Of a stretch of 64,000 bases of DNA, positions 8,701 through 18,430 are shown piece by piece (position 1 is the stretch's first letter; each line of letters starts with the position of its first letter). Location: assembly GCA_026122235.1 (NCBI GenBank), contig JAOCZM010000249.1, positions 15,066,001 through 15,130,000 on the forward strand, in the 5' to 3' direction. Position numbers and translations under genes: made by a program. The stretch is from Vinca minor. Lineage: Eukaryota; Streptophyta; Magnoliopsida; Gentianales; Apocynaceae. The notes beneath the pieces were generated by a model, which was not told where the DNA came from, made no database searches, and saw nothing but the letters and a program-made list of their open reading frames with translations.

Positions 8701-10711
8701 TTATTTTTCATAAGGAGACTGTTTTCGGGGATCGAACCCGTAACCTAGCGGATAGAAAGTAAACATTTGACCATCGCACAAAACACGACCTACCTTTAAA
8801 AAAATAAGCATTTTAAAAATAAAATAAAATGCTTTAAAATTTTAAATTTCTTATCAAAGAATTATCTGAAACTTTTTATGTTGTACTTGATTTATGTCAT
8901 TGTACAACTCGCTCCATCAGCATAAAAATGATGATTAGACCATTGATTTTAACCTGAAGTTTCTGATTCTATCTATGTCGCAGGTTCCTGATATGAAAGA
9001 AGTTAACAATGGCAATATCTATTTGTCAAGCACAAGCCCACCAAGTGTGGTAAAGGCATATTTGAAGCAATTTGAGAGAGACTTTTCAACTTTCCTGCAA
9101 TGTCGGGCCGAGGAATTGGTTGCTAGTGGGAGTATGGTCTTAACCATCTTGGGCAGAAAAAGTGATGATCATTCTAGCAAGGATAGTGGCTATATATGGG
9201 AGCTGTTAGCCAGGACTCTCAATCAATTAGTGTGTCAGGTTCCACTAAAAAGCATAATCTTCTGCCTAATCTTCTATCATATTCGTGATGGTTGTCATGT
9301 CTTGCATTTTTATTAGGGTTTGATAATTTTTCTAGGTTATAAATTATTTTAAAAAGAAAAATAGACACTTGACAACTTTTTTTTTTTTTTTAAAAAAAAC
9401 TAGACCATTTATAAGTATGGTCCAGTTTATTACAATTATTTATTATAAGACCTCACCAGAGGAGGAGTAGTAGAAGTCCCGTTGAGCGGGTGCCCTGTGA
9501 GGGGAGTAGTAGAAGTCCCGTTGAGCGGGTGCCCCGTGAGGTAGCGGATGTTACCCACTGGACTACCGTGCCTTTGATGACACTTGACAGCTTGCTGATA
9601 ATAATAATAAAAAAAAGAGAATGAGACATTGAATGTTACAAAAGATCTGAACCGCTCATTTCGTACGCTGTCCAGATTTATGTCCAATTTTGTGTCATAT
9701 TATAAACAAGTTTTCGTTATCTATTTTATCTTTCGAAAAAAATGTATAAACTAAATAAAATGGTGGCAATGTGAGATCCAAAATTACAAGTCTGAGGACC
9801 AAACTATAATATATATGTTACTATAAATGTTTTTATTAAAACATTTGGGGGGTTGGGTTGGGGGAAGTGAAACTATAGACAAAAATATAGAAAGGACTAC
9901 ATTGTAAACCTTAGAAACATTTCGTCTAAAAAATATGAGGGAGGGAGAGGGGAGCAAAGCCCCACCCTCGACGTAGGTCCGCCCCCACCCTCTACGTAGG
10001 TTCGTCCCTGAATGATTGAATCCTAAGGGAGAAAATGGACAAATAAAAACCATCAACAAATAAGATAGGCGATAGAATATGAAATAGAGACAGATAATTT
10101 AAACCTTTCTTACAATCCGAAATATCATTTGTGAATAGTTTTTGTAGTATTTTCTCTGTTATAATTTTGTTAGGTTAATTCGATATATATCAGGTTCATA
10201 TTGGATCTTGAGGTAAACTGATTATGTCATCACGGAATGAGGAGAGAGACAGATTTTGTAATGATGTGATTGATTATGTATCATAATTTTCCATTTTGTT
10301 AAGTGTGAACTGACTATTTTTGCATGCATGCAATGATTATTTCAGGGCCTAATAGAGGAGGAGAAACTAGATTCGTTCAACATTCCTCTATACACACCAT
10401 CACCAGCAGAAGTGAAGTATTTGGTTGAAAATGAAGGATCTTTTACGATAAATCGACTCGAGGCAACATCAATCCCTTGGAATGCATATGATGATGAGAG
10501 TGAATTTTCTTCGACTGATGCATTAAAAGATGGTGCTTATAATGTAACAAAGTGCATGAGAGCTGTTGCTGAACCCATGCTTGTTAATCACTTTGGCGAA
10601 GCCGTAATCGATACGATTTTCTTCAAGTATAGAGAGATAATCACAGAATGCATGTCCAAAGAGAAGACTAATTTCATCAATGTCACTGTCTCCTTAAAGA
10701 AGAAACTTTGA
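5777..10711 (+). CDS. SABATH-family carboxyl methyltransferase (salicylate/benzoate/jasmonate type), four exons
   Basis: Exons are 5777-5851, 6493-6885, 8984-9238 and 10346-10711. All introns are GT-AG in phase 0, giving 362 aa, a normal SABATH length. The family transfers methyl from S-adenosylmethionine to carboxyl groups of small acids (salicylate, benzoate, jasmonate) in the cytosol, giving volatile esters. Visible landmarks are the N-terminal VLHMNGGIGDTSYANNSLVQ (6-25) with Gln25, the SAM-binding ADLGCSSGPNT (55-65), LNDLPNNDFN (94-103), PGSFYERLFP (129-138), SSYSLMWLSQ (147-156) with Met152-Trp153 of the acid pocket, and the C-terminal YNVTKCMRAVAEP (306-318). Gln25 and Met-Trp match the residues known to contact salicylate in SAMT, so SAMT/BSMT or JMT is the best guess. 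The exact substrate cannot be read from sequence. No stop or frameshift was found, so it is probably functional. Introns 2 and 3 and both flanks carry transposons. Confidence 0.9.
7090..7635. repeat. Three tandem ~184-bp repeats inside the CACTA element
   Basis: Three consecutive diverged copies begin near 7090, 7275 and 7460. Each runs from CGTCGC.A.ATTTGAATTTTA through GACATTTACATTAAAT and TTTTTGCGACTCATATAGCG to CAAACA. They expand one subterminal region of the element. Confidence 0.7.
7832..7910 (+). repeat. tRNA-like (SINE head) segment inside the CACTA element
   Basis: It contains a box A-like TAGCTCAGCGG, and about 30 bp later a box B-like GGTCGCGTGTCCAATTCCC. Spacing and sequence are those of a tRNA-derived SINE head. 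It lacks the paired stems of a real tRNA and I see no duplication or clear tail, so it is a decayed SINE or a captured tRNA-like fragment. Confidence 0.4.
8614..8791 (-). mobile_element. Au-type SINE in intron 2
   Basis: On the minus strand it has a tRNA-like head with box B GGGTTCGATCCCC, then GCGTACATCGAACCTTCCCC, and ends GCCTTGTGCATTGGGTATGA followed by a T-rich tail. This is the body and tail expected of the plant Au SINE family. It is flanked by a 19-bp duplication with one mismatch (ACCTTTAGAAAAATAAGCA at 8595-8613 and ACCTTTAAAAAAATAAGCA at 8792-8810). The length of 178 bp fits a full copy. Confidence 0.85.
9375..9578 (-). mobile_element. tRNA-derived SINE with internal minisatellite (copy 2), intron 3
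   Basis: This is the same family as the copy at 3920. On the minus strand it has a head GGCACGGTAGTCCAGTGGG (box A), then the CACGGGGCACCCGCTCAACGGG units, the CCATACTTATAAATGGTCTAG 3' body and an A tail. The duplication GACACTTGACA is at 9364-9374 and 9579-9589. The box B region is missing, the head running straight into the minisatellite, so this copy could not use its own internal promoter. Confidence 0.8.
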
Positions 10712-10774
10712 TGAATCAATAACTTCATTTACCCTCCTTGATTCCCCCCCCCCACCTCCCCCTCCCCTCTGCCC

Positions 10775-10914
10775 CTTTTTTTTTAGCCTCACCAGAGGAG
10801 GAGGAGGACCGTTCCTAGGAATGGAGTATTTATTTATCCCATGTAAGAGGGAGGTGTCGAACCCGGTCGCGGGCAAGCCATAGCTCCACCGGGCTATGAA
10901 CCTCTTGACGCCCT
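10775..10914 (-). mobile_element. tRNA-derived SINE, short form (copy 3), just after the methyltransferase stop
   Basis: On the minus strand box A is TAGCCCGGTGG (10886-10896) and box B is GGTTCGACACC (10853-10863), both textbook. The body ends CCTCTGGTGAGGCT plus an A tract, matching the CCTCTGGTGAGG of the other copies, but without the GGGGCACCC minisatellite. A short duplication CTCTGCCC flanks it (10767-10774 and 10915-10922), so the ends are approximate. It begins about 60 bp after the stop codon and may lie in the transcript's 3' untranslated region. Confidence 0.75.
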
Positions 10915-10929
10915 CTCTGCCCTTCTACC

Positions 10930-11455
10930 TTCAATCTACCTTCTAAAAAGTCGAGTTGTATTCTCAACCTTAAATGTTTGCAATTAATGTCGTGTTGTAC
11001 TCCTATCCTTATATTCTTACAATGTATACAATATAATGAAGGTCTGACTGTGCCCCTCTCTTTTTGCATGCAATTTTTATTAAGATCGGGTCGTACCTTC
11101 TTTCTTTTGTTTTTTTTGGAATTGAAGGTTGTGTTGTATCATCTTCCTTATATTTGCAATTTATGCAATTTTGTTAAGGTCGTCGTACCCTCTTCCTTAT
11201 GTTTACAATTTATGCAATTTTGTCAATGTCGGGTCGTGCCTTCTTCATTATATTTGCAATTTATGCAATTTTGTTAAGGTCGGGTCGTACTCTCTTCCTT
11301 ATATTTGCAATTTTTATAAAGGTCGGGTCGTCCCCTCTTCCTTATATTTGCAATTTATGCAATTTTTATTGAGGTCGGGATGTACCCTCTTCCTTATATT
11401 CGCAACTTATACAACTTTTGTTAAGGTCGGGTCAATATACCTTCTTTCTTATACC
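10930..11455. repeat. ~50-bp minisatellite
   Basis: About seven clear units begin near 11143, 11191, 11242, 11294, 11338, 11388 and 11442. Each has the form CTTCCTTATATTTGCAATTT, then ATGCAATTTTGTTAAGGTCG, then GGTCGTACC. Spacing is 44-55 bp. More decayed units extend left to about 10930. Open frames across it merely reflect the repeat. Confidence 0.8.
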
Positions 11456-12483
11456 ACCCGGGCTAAAAGTAACCCATGGTCCCACTATAAATCTTGGGCC
11501 GGGATCCACAAAAGTGTGTGAGGTTTTGTTTTCCGGTAGTTGTGAAAGGAGCATGAAACTATTACGGAAAGATCAATTACACAAGACTTAAACAATCAAG
11601 AGAATAATGATCAATTAACCAATTTCTTGTGCACCTTTCTTATAATTTGAGCAAGAAAAAATCATAGCAAGTTGATTCTGTCCAACACCTAAAATTAACG
11701 AAATAAAAGAACATGATCAATTGATTGCCACCCTAACCAGAGTGCCCTTTAGTAAAATCTTTTGCTCTTTTCCTATTGGCAGCATCTATAACAATGCTAG
11801 CTACCATCAGTACCACCAATAGGGTAACTTCTTAGTGGACGGGTACTATTAGTATCAAGTCTCACATTCCTCTCATATATTGCATACTCTTTGATGTGAC
11901 GTCTTCATTTTTTGTTCTTTTTATTTTTAAATTAACTTTTTTACCCCGCCAAAGTCGTGAGCTTTTTTGATTTGTAGTTGTTTATGAAAGAGAACAATTC
12001 TTCACATTTTTCAAAGCTTCCATGTGATTTGCTGGTTTTGCTCATATTGTTATAGCAAATAATTGGATCCGAATGTACAAGTTAGATCACATTGCTTGCA
12101 TGAGGCTTGAATATTGCACAAGACATGCACATGCACAAGCAATAGAATAATGATCAATATTAGTCAATTGCTTGTACATCATTCTTTTTTCTTTTAATTT
12201 TTTTTAGGGTGGTTCCTAAAATTTATAGAATTGCAAATGTATAAAAGCTTTAGTTTGCTAGAAATTATAAGATTGTAAAACTGGTTAGTCATTGAGTATA
12301 TAATGTTATGCACACATATAAATGATAATCCGTGATATGCACGAGTATGCACAAATACATGGTGTAGCTCATCTTCTCCGCTCCATGCATGAAGAACTCT
12401 TATCCAGATTGAATTCCCTTCCAGCATGATGAGGAATCAGATGTAGAGCTTCTCCCTTGACTAATGTACTTAGAGAAATCGAA
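11456..12483 (+). other. Non-coding stretch with two old copies of the array's F-box upstream segment
   Basis: No gene is seen. Two segments, about 11566-11640 and 12110-12190, resemble the segment that precedes each F-box fragment in the downstream array. Shared order: ACACAAGACTTAAACAA or ATGCACAAGCAATAG, then AGAATAATGATCAAT, then CAATT.CTTGT.CA. They suggest that F-box upstream sequence was already duplicated here before the array formed. Confidence 0.4.
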
Positions 12484-12793
12484 GGCATGGTAGCCCAGTG
12501 GGTAACATCCACTGCCTGAGACCGAGAGGTCCAGATTCGATACCCACCTCACACAAGGGGAATGATTTAATTGTCATTTCTTTGGGTTCCCTTGTGTGGG
12601 TCTTATACTCCCCTCACGGGGCACCCGCTCAATGGGCTACTACGATACCCGCTCAACGAGACTTCTACGACACCCGCTCAACGGGCTATCTACTACTCCC
12701 CTCACGGGGCACCCGCTCAACGGGCTTCTACTACTCCCCACACGGGGCACCCGCTCAACGGGCTTCTACTACTCCTCCTCTGGTGAGGTCGAC
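12484..12793 (+). mobile_element. tRNA-derived SINE with expanded internal minisatellite (copy 4)
   Basis: The head GGCATGGTAGCCCAGTGGG holds box A TAGCCCAGTGG (12491-12501). Box B lies in GGTCCAGATTCGATACC (12529-12545). About five units containing CACCCGCTCAACGGG follow, several with CGGGGCACCCGCTCAACGGG, spaced 30-40 bp. The copy stops at CCTCTGGTGAGG without the usual 3' body and A tail, so it is 3'-truncated. No duplication was found. Confidence 0.72.
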
Positions 12794-12922
12794 CTCCTCT
12801 GGAGACCACACCTTATCCTTCTCCTTAGCCATCCGCCAATTCAGCTTTGCCATCAAAGTCATATTCAGAAATCTCAATTTAAGAATCCCAGACCCCCTTG
12901 AAGTTTTGGTTTACAGAGGTTC

Positions 12923-12941
12923 AAACCCTAAACCCTAAACC
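12923..12941. promoter_or_regulatory. Telo-box (two CCCTAAA repeats)
   Basis: AAACCCTAAACCCTAAACC lies about 100 bp upstream of the F-box pseudogene ATG at 13039. Short telomere-like repeats of this kind occur in many plant promoters, so it may be a relic of that gene's promoter rather than of a telomere. Confidence 0.45.
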
Positions 12942-13038
12942 ATCTTTCCTAGGGTCCCAATAACACCCTGGAGAATGTGGTCTTTAAGTGGGTCGTCTAT
13001 TCTTTTGAGAGCATTGTTGTTCCTTAGGTGTTTCGAAC

Positions 13039-13665
13039 ATGGTGGGAGAAAAACGCATTAAGTTGCTTCTCATCATCTTCGTGTTCCCAAAATTACTTTC
13101 AATTGGTGAAAGTTCTTCAACAAAGGAAGAAAATAAATTTTCCTCAATTCCAGATGAAATTCTCATTCCCATTTCCCTAATTCTAACTCCTAAAATCTTG
13201 ATGATGTTCACGTGTGTTTGCAAAAAAATGGAAAGATTTGATAACAAATCCAAGTTTTAATGATGAATATTGGAAAAAAAAAAGTTTCCAAATGTATGAA
13301 TAGCGTTTTGTATACGATAATAAGACAAGTACAAAACATGTATTTGAAATTAATTTCCAATGGATTACTAAAACCTTCTTCGTCCTTTGAACAAATCCCA
13401 TTTCCTCTTTCCTTCAGTGGATTATTCAATAGTTAGTTTATTGGTCTTTTGTGTTCCACTGAAACAAATGCGTTTGGAGAAACAATTTATCTTTCCAATT
13501 CATTCATCGGGAAAAAAACATTATTTATTCTTCCGGCATTGATATCTTAAGAGTAAATTCGAGATCTTTTCTACGGTTTGGATATCACGTGGAAGAAAAT
13601 GATTGTAAGGTCATTAGGATTCTACTTGATTATCATATTTCTCCATAGAATTTAATAGATTCAAT
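13039..13665 (+). pseudogene. F-box / F-box-associated protein gene, broken (likely ancestor type of the array)
   Basis: From the ATG at 13039 the frame reads a leader, then SSIPDEILIPI and LTPKILMMFTCVCKK (residues 36-63), a clear F-box of the kind that binds Skp1 in SCF ubiquitin ligases. A run of seven A near 13226-13232 has one base too many. In the next frame the expected KDLITNPSFNDEYW continues, followed by another A-run shift and a stop. Downstream pieces include FCVPLK and the F-box-associated FGYHVEENDCKV (about 13578-13613). The gene is then cut by the solo LTR at 13683. Every F-box fragment in the array below resembles this sequence, but this one keeps an ATG and the most F-box residues. 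It is dead as read. Confidence 0.75.
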
Positions 13666-13682
13666 GAAGAATACTGGAAGCT

Positions 13683-14775
13683 TGATGAGAAATTTGTAAG
13701 TGCACAAATATCAATAATAAGTAATCAAGTGAAAGTAAAAGTCGTCCCAACGAGGATTGTCTATCTAAGTGGATTTTTTTTTTTTACTTATAACTCAACC
13801 TAAACCAAAATAGAGATGGATTTAATTAACTACAAACAACTATGAATGAATGACAATTGAAATAAAGTAAATATGTGATTTATATGAAGATAAAAATATA
13901 TGGAATGGATGAACAAATACACATCTAATCCAGTCTACTCCTTTAATGGACTAAGGAATGATCTCTTTAAATTAAGTCGATAGTGGTAGAATTTTCTAAA
14001 ATAAGGTAGACTCAATCTCTTGGAGAAAAGCTTCTAACTTTAGAAAATAAATTAGTCGTATCTCTACGTGATTTTAAGACCTAAAGTCGCCTAAAATTCT
14101 GTGGTCTTCCCTATCTTTTGTTTCCTACTCGCTCAAAACCACCCACGAAAATCAAATATATCTCTAGTCAATTTTACATTGTGTTGTTATTACCTTGGTC
14201 CAATCTAATCTAGAACTTCTCAGCCTCTAGAATGAATTCATGTTCATGCAATAATTGGACATAAAATTACAAGTATTAAGAACATATAATAACAATTAAC
14301 CAAATTAGAGAAAAGATATAATCTTTAATAGAAATCAAACATTAACCATAAAAGTTTCGACTTACATTAAAAGGTCTTAGTTACAAATAAATTTAGTAAA
14401 AAACAAGCACAAAATAATAATAAAAAAAAAAGAGTAGACTGATGACGAAACGATCCTCGAACACCAAACTCCTCTTCCTTGTGCTCTTCTCCAAGTCTAG
14501 CCGAGCCTTCTGCTGTGCGCCCAAAAAGCTTTGCACCAAGTAGGGTTTCCAACTTTGTTGGCTAAAAGAATAATAAGAATTGTATTTTTTTCTTCTCTTT
14601 TCGCTTTAATTATAGTTTTGCCCCTGCATTACAAAGATAAAATAATATCAGTGTATTAATTAGTATTAGCACATAATCCATGTCAATGACTTAAAGACAC
14701 AATAATTTATATCAAAATAAGCATAATATAAGTGAGAAAATAGTATTAATAAGTAGGTAAAATATGATATCATCA
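13683..14775 (-). mobile_element. Ty3/gypsy-like solo LTR with 5-bp target duplication
   Basis: The element starts TGATGAGAAATTTG and ends GATATCATCA on the plus strand, so it has TG...CA ends with TGATGA/TCATCA inverted termini. It is flanked by the perfect duplication AAGCT (13678-13682 and 14776-14780). Flanking sequence reads ATACTGG-AAGCT-[LTR]-AAGCTCTAACAATCATCTCC, which corresponds to the continuous ATCCTGGTAGCTCTAACAAT of the array units, so the uninterrupted site is known. On the minus strand it ends with AATCCTCGTTGGGACGACTT and then CACTTG, the end expected of some plant gypsy LTRs. No internal region was found. Confidence 0.8.
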
Positions 14776-14991
14776 AAGCTCTAACAATCATCTCCTCCAT
14801 GACATTTGAATTATATTCGTTTGTTTCTATTTTCTATTGTACCAGAATCACCTAACTTAACATTTGAAGAAAAAACGAAATATGAAAACGGAAGCTATTA
14901 CTTAGACAAGCTTTTACGCTTTTCGAACTTCTAGTTTAAAGGATGAAATTTATTGTCAAATAAAATGCACAAGCAAGAAAATAATAATTAC

Positions 14992-15545
14992 TTGGTCAAT
15001 TATTATAGTAAACCATTATTTGTTTTCTCCTATTTTGTATATGACCCCAAAAATTAATAAAAAAGCATTCAATTTTCCTAACAATAACTCCTAAGGTCTT
15101 GATGAAAGTCATGTGTGTTTGTAAAACATGGAATGATTCGATAACAAATCCAAGATTCAAAGATAAATATTGGACAAAAATCAATTTTCAAATGTATGAA
15201 TAGTATTTTATAGAAGCACATAAGACAGGTACAAAACATGTCTTTAAATTTAATTTCTAATGAATCACTAGAAACTCCTTTGTCTTTGAACAAATCCCTT
15301 TTCACTTTCCTCCAATGTATTATTCAATAGTTGGTATTTTGTGTACCACTGAATCTAAATATTTTCGGAAAACAATTTATCTTTTCAATCCATGCATCAG
15401 AAAAAAAAAAGTTATATGTTTTTTTTTCAAAAATAGATATCTCAATAGAAACCGCTAAAGCATTTCTAGGGTTTGGATATCACGTGAAAGAAAAATGACT
15501 ATAAGTTCTTTTGAATTCTACTTGATTGTCATACTTTTCCATAGA
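14992..15545 (+). pseudogene. F-box gene fragment, array copy A1
   Basis: It holds the upstream segment, then KVLMKVMCVCKTWNDSITNPRF-type coding sequence (F-box end), the QFIFSIHASE part, and ends in the F-box-associated FLGFGYHV. Stops and single-base shifts interrupt every frame. Confidence 0.6.
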
Positions 15546-16122
15546 GTACAACAAATTTTTTGAAGAGTATTGGTAGACCTAACAATTATCTCCTCTGTGC
15601 CATTCTAATAAGAGTTGCTTGTTGCTATTTTTATTGTGGCTGTAACCTTTAAGTTCATGTATATTTTAGAAAAAAAACTAATGATGAAACCCTCTAGTTT
15701 GAAGGATGAAAGTTAACTACACATAACATGCACAATCTAGAGAATAATAATCAACTGGACCATAATTTTTTTTTTTTTCTCTTTGTATATGCCCGTGAAA
15801 CTAATAATATTGTTGCAAATCATTCCAATTTTCCTACTTCTAACTTCTAATGTTTTGATGAATTTCCAGTGTTTTGCAAAAAAAATAAAAAAATGAATGA
15901 TTTGTAACAAATCCATGCTTCAAAGATGAATATTGGAGAAACTCAATTTCCAAAGGTGTGAATAGGATTTGATATACATTTATGCTCCTCATGTATCTTT
16001 AAAAGGTAAATTATGACCCATGACTATTTGGGTGCCATAAATGCCTACAACAATTTATGTGGTGCTAAAAATACCAAAATTGAGCTGAATCCGACGATAA
16101 GTGGTGGTGCACCACATGTGTG

Positions 16123-16680
16123 TAGGGGTGTCAATCGAGCTATGTGAGCTGAGCTTGGCATAGCTCACGCTCAGCTCACATAAAAATTGAAAAGCTCACG
16201 CTCAGCCCGGAAAAGCTCATAAACCTTGAGCTCACGCTCAGCTCACGTTTTAACACGGGCTCGAGCTTAGCTCACGAGCTTCCAAAGCTCATTTATATTA
16301 GCGAAGAAAATGAAAATCCTCTATCAAAAATAGCATAATACAATGAGCCTTAAAACTAAATTTGGACAAGAATACACAAAAAGAAGCAAAAGAATACACA
16401 AAATTTGAGCCACACATTATAATTATAATGTATATATATATATATTTTTTAAATTAGTATTATTATTATTATTATTATATATATATATAATATTTTAATT
16501 ATATTAATCTTATTCGGGTTCAAGCTTTTTTCGGGCTGAGCGGGGTCAAGCTCACGCTCAGCTCACATAAGAAGCGAGCTTGAATATTAAACTCACGCTC
16601 ACATCACCTCAGCTCACGCTCACATTTTTTCGAGTTATGTGAGCCGGGTTCGGGCCGGCCCGAACCCGTTGACACCCCTA
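16123..16680. mobile_element. hAT-type MITE with 8-bp duplication and known empty sites
   Basis: The termini are TAGGGGTGTCAA (16123) and TTGACACCCCTA (to 16680). The flanks are CATGTGTG (16115-16122) and CATGTGCG (16681-16688), an 8-bp duplication with one mismatch as made by hAT transposases. The paralogous repeat at about 18030-18060 reads CACCACATGTGCGGCACACA with no element, giving the pre-insertion site. The interior carries many AGCTCACGCTCAGCTCAC repeats and AT-rich simple sequence, with no coding capacity. Confidence 0.88.
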
Positions 16681-16972
16681 CATGTGCGGCACACATGCAT
16701 GAAATTCTAAGGGTAATTTATTCTATTCATTTATTTTAATTGAAAAAAGGAAAAAATCTGTATTTTTCCCTTTCTCCTTTTCTCTTCTTCTCAGCCCCCT
16801 CCCCCCTTCCTTCACTCCTCTACAATCCCCGCCCCTTAATTTTCTTGTGGGCAGAGAGAATAAGAGAGTTTGATTCTTTGTAGGCCGGTTCTTGGTAGAA
16901 AAAAATTTGAAAAAAGGAAGCAACTTTATCTATATCAAGATTGCTAGAGAGAAACGTAAGAGGGAGGAAGAG

Positions 16973-17113
16973 ATGTGGGAACAGTGTTATAAAATCCTGT
17001 GGTTAATAGAAAAGCTTATGATGATGATTTGAAGAAGGCTTACATAAAGCTTGCTATGAAGTGGCATCCTAATAAGAATCCAAATAAAAAGAAAGATGCT
17101 GAGGCTATGTACA
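16973..17113 (+). pseudogene. DnaJ J-domain fragment, copy J1
   Basis: It begins ATGTGGGAACAGTGTTATAA (MWEQCYK), then after a frame break reads DDDLKKAYIKLAMKWHPNKNP and NKKKDAEAMY. This matches the first exon of a DnaJ/Hsp40 type protein (helix II plus the HPD loop). The HPD Asp is Asn. It is the most 5' J copy in the window and one of the most diverged. Confidence 0.7.
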
Positions 17114-18297
17114 ATTTTTTTATGATGAATCTTCTATTATTTATTGTTCTTTTTAATTTTTAATTTGTTGTTATTTAATAAACGGTTGCACGAATGGTCT
17201 TTTGGGAAAAAATTATATTTACAATCTAATCATTAAAAAATATTTCTGTCTTCTCGCCACTGATATATCAATAGAAAACCCGAAAGCATTTCTAGGATTT
17301 GGATATCACGTGGATGACAATAACTGTAAGGTATTTGGATTTTTTCAAAAATGGATATCTCTATAGAAAACCTTAAAGCATTTCTAGGGTTTGGATATTA
17401 CATGAAAGAAAATGACTGTAAGTTCTTTCGAATTCTACTTGATTGACATACTTTTCCAGAGAGTAGACCTAACAATAATCTCCTCCATGACATTTGAATA
17501 AGAGTTTCTTGTTGCTATTTTCATTGTGGCGGAAACCTTTAAGTTCATGTATATTTTAGAAAAACTAATGATGAAACTCTCAAGTTTAAAGGAGGAAAGT
17601 TAACTACACATAACATGCACAATCTAGAGAATAATAATCAACTGTTCAATTACTATAGTGCACCATAATTTTTTTTCTCTTTGTATATGCCCGTGAAATT
17701 AATAATATTGTTGCAAATCATCACATTATCCTACTTCTAACTCCTAATGTTTTGATGAATTCCCTGTGTTAACAAATCCATGCTTCAAAACAAATCATCA
17801 TATTATCCTACAAAAAACAAAAATGAATGATTTGATAACAAATCCATGTTTCAAAGTTGAATATTGGACAAACTCAATTTCCAATGGTATATATATAATC
17901 ACCATTTATACACTTCAGGTATCTTTTAAGGGTAAATTATGAGCCATGACTATTTGGGTGCCATAAATGCCCAAAGCAATTTATGTGGTGCTAAAAATAC
18001 CAAAATTGGGCGGAATCCGACGATCTGTGGAGGTGCACCACATGTGCGGCACACACGCATTAATTTCTAGGGGTAATTTATTTTAATTAAAAAAAAGAAA
18101 AAATTTGTATTTCCCCTTTCTCCCCCTCTCTTCTTCTCAGCCCCCCTCCCTTCACTCCTCCACAATCCCCACCCCTAAATTTTATTGTGGGAAGAGAGAA
18201 GAAGAGAGTTTGATTCTTGATAGAAAAAAAATTGAAAAAAAGAACCAACTTTATCTATATCAAGATTGCTAGAGAGAAGAGAAAGAGGGAGAAAGAG

Positions 18298-18430
18298 ATG
18301 TGGGAAGACTGTTATAAAATCTTGGGGCTAATAGAAAAGCTTCTGATGATGATTTGAAGAAGGCTAACAGAAAGCTTGCTATGAAGTGGTATCCTGATAA
18401 GAATCAAGAAAGATGATGAGGCTATGTACA
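18298..18430 (+). pseudogene. DnaJ J-domain fragment, copy J2 (keeps the HPD aspartate)
   Basis: The ATG is followed by WEDCYKILG, then a frame break, and DDDLKKANRKLAMKWYPDKN. The aspartate codon GAT of the HPD loop is retained here, although His is Tyr. All other copies with this position have AAT, AAC or ACT. A small deletion follows PDKN. Confidence 0.7.

Noticed and set aside
9840..10012. Possible end of another MITE (GTAGGTTCGTCCCTGA, similar to the end of the element at 5047)
   Set aside because: Only one end is convincing. I found no matching inverted end or target duplication in intron 3.
11129..11521. 130-codon open frame with repeated YICNLCNFVK-like words
   Set aside because: It lies entirely across the 50-bp minisatellite; the repeat explains the frame.
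12498..12938. 146-codon open frame rich in repeated HGAPAQ-like words
   Set aside because: It covers the SINE minisatellite and has no start context or domain.
12923..12941. Interstitial telomere or chromosome-end fusion
   Set aside because: Only two CCCTAAA repeats; a promoter telo-box is a simpler reading.
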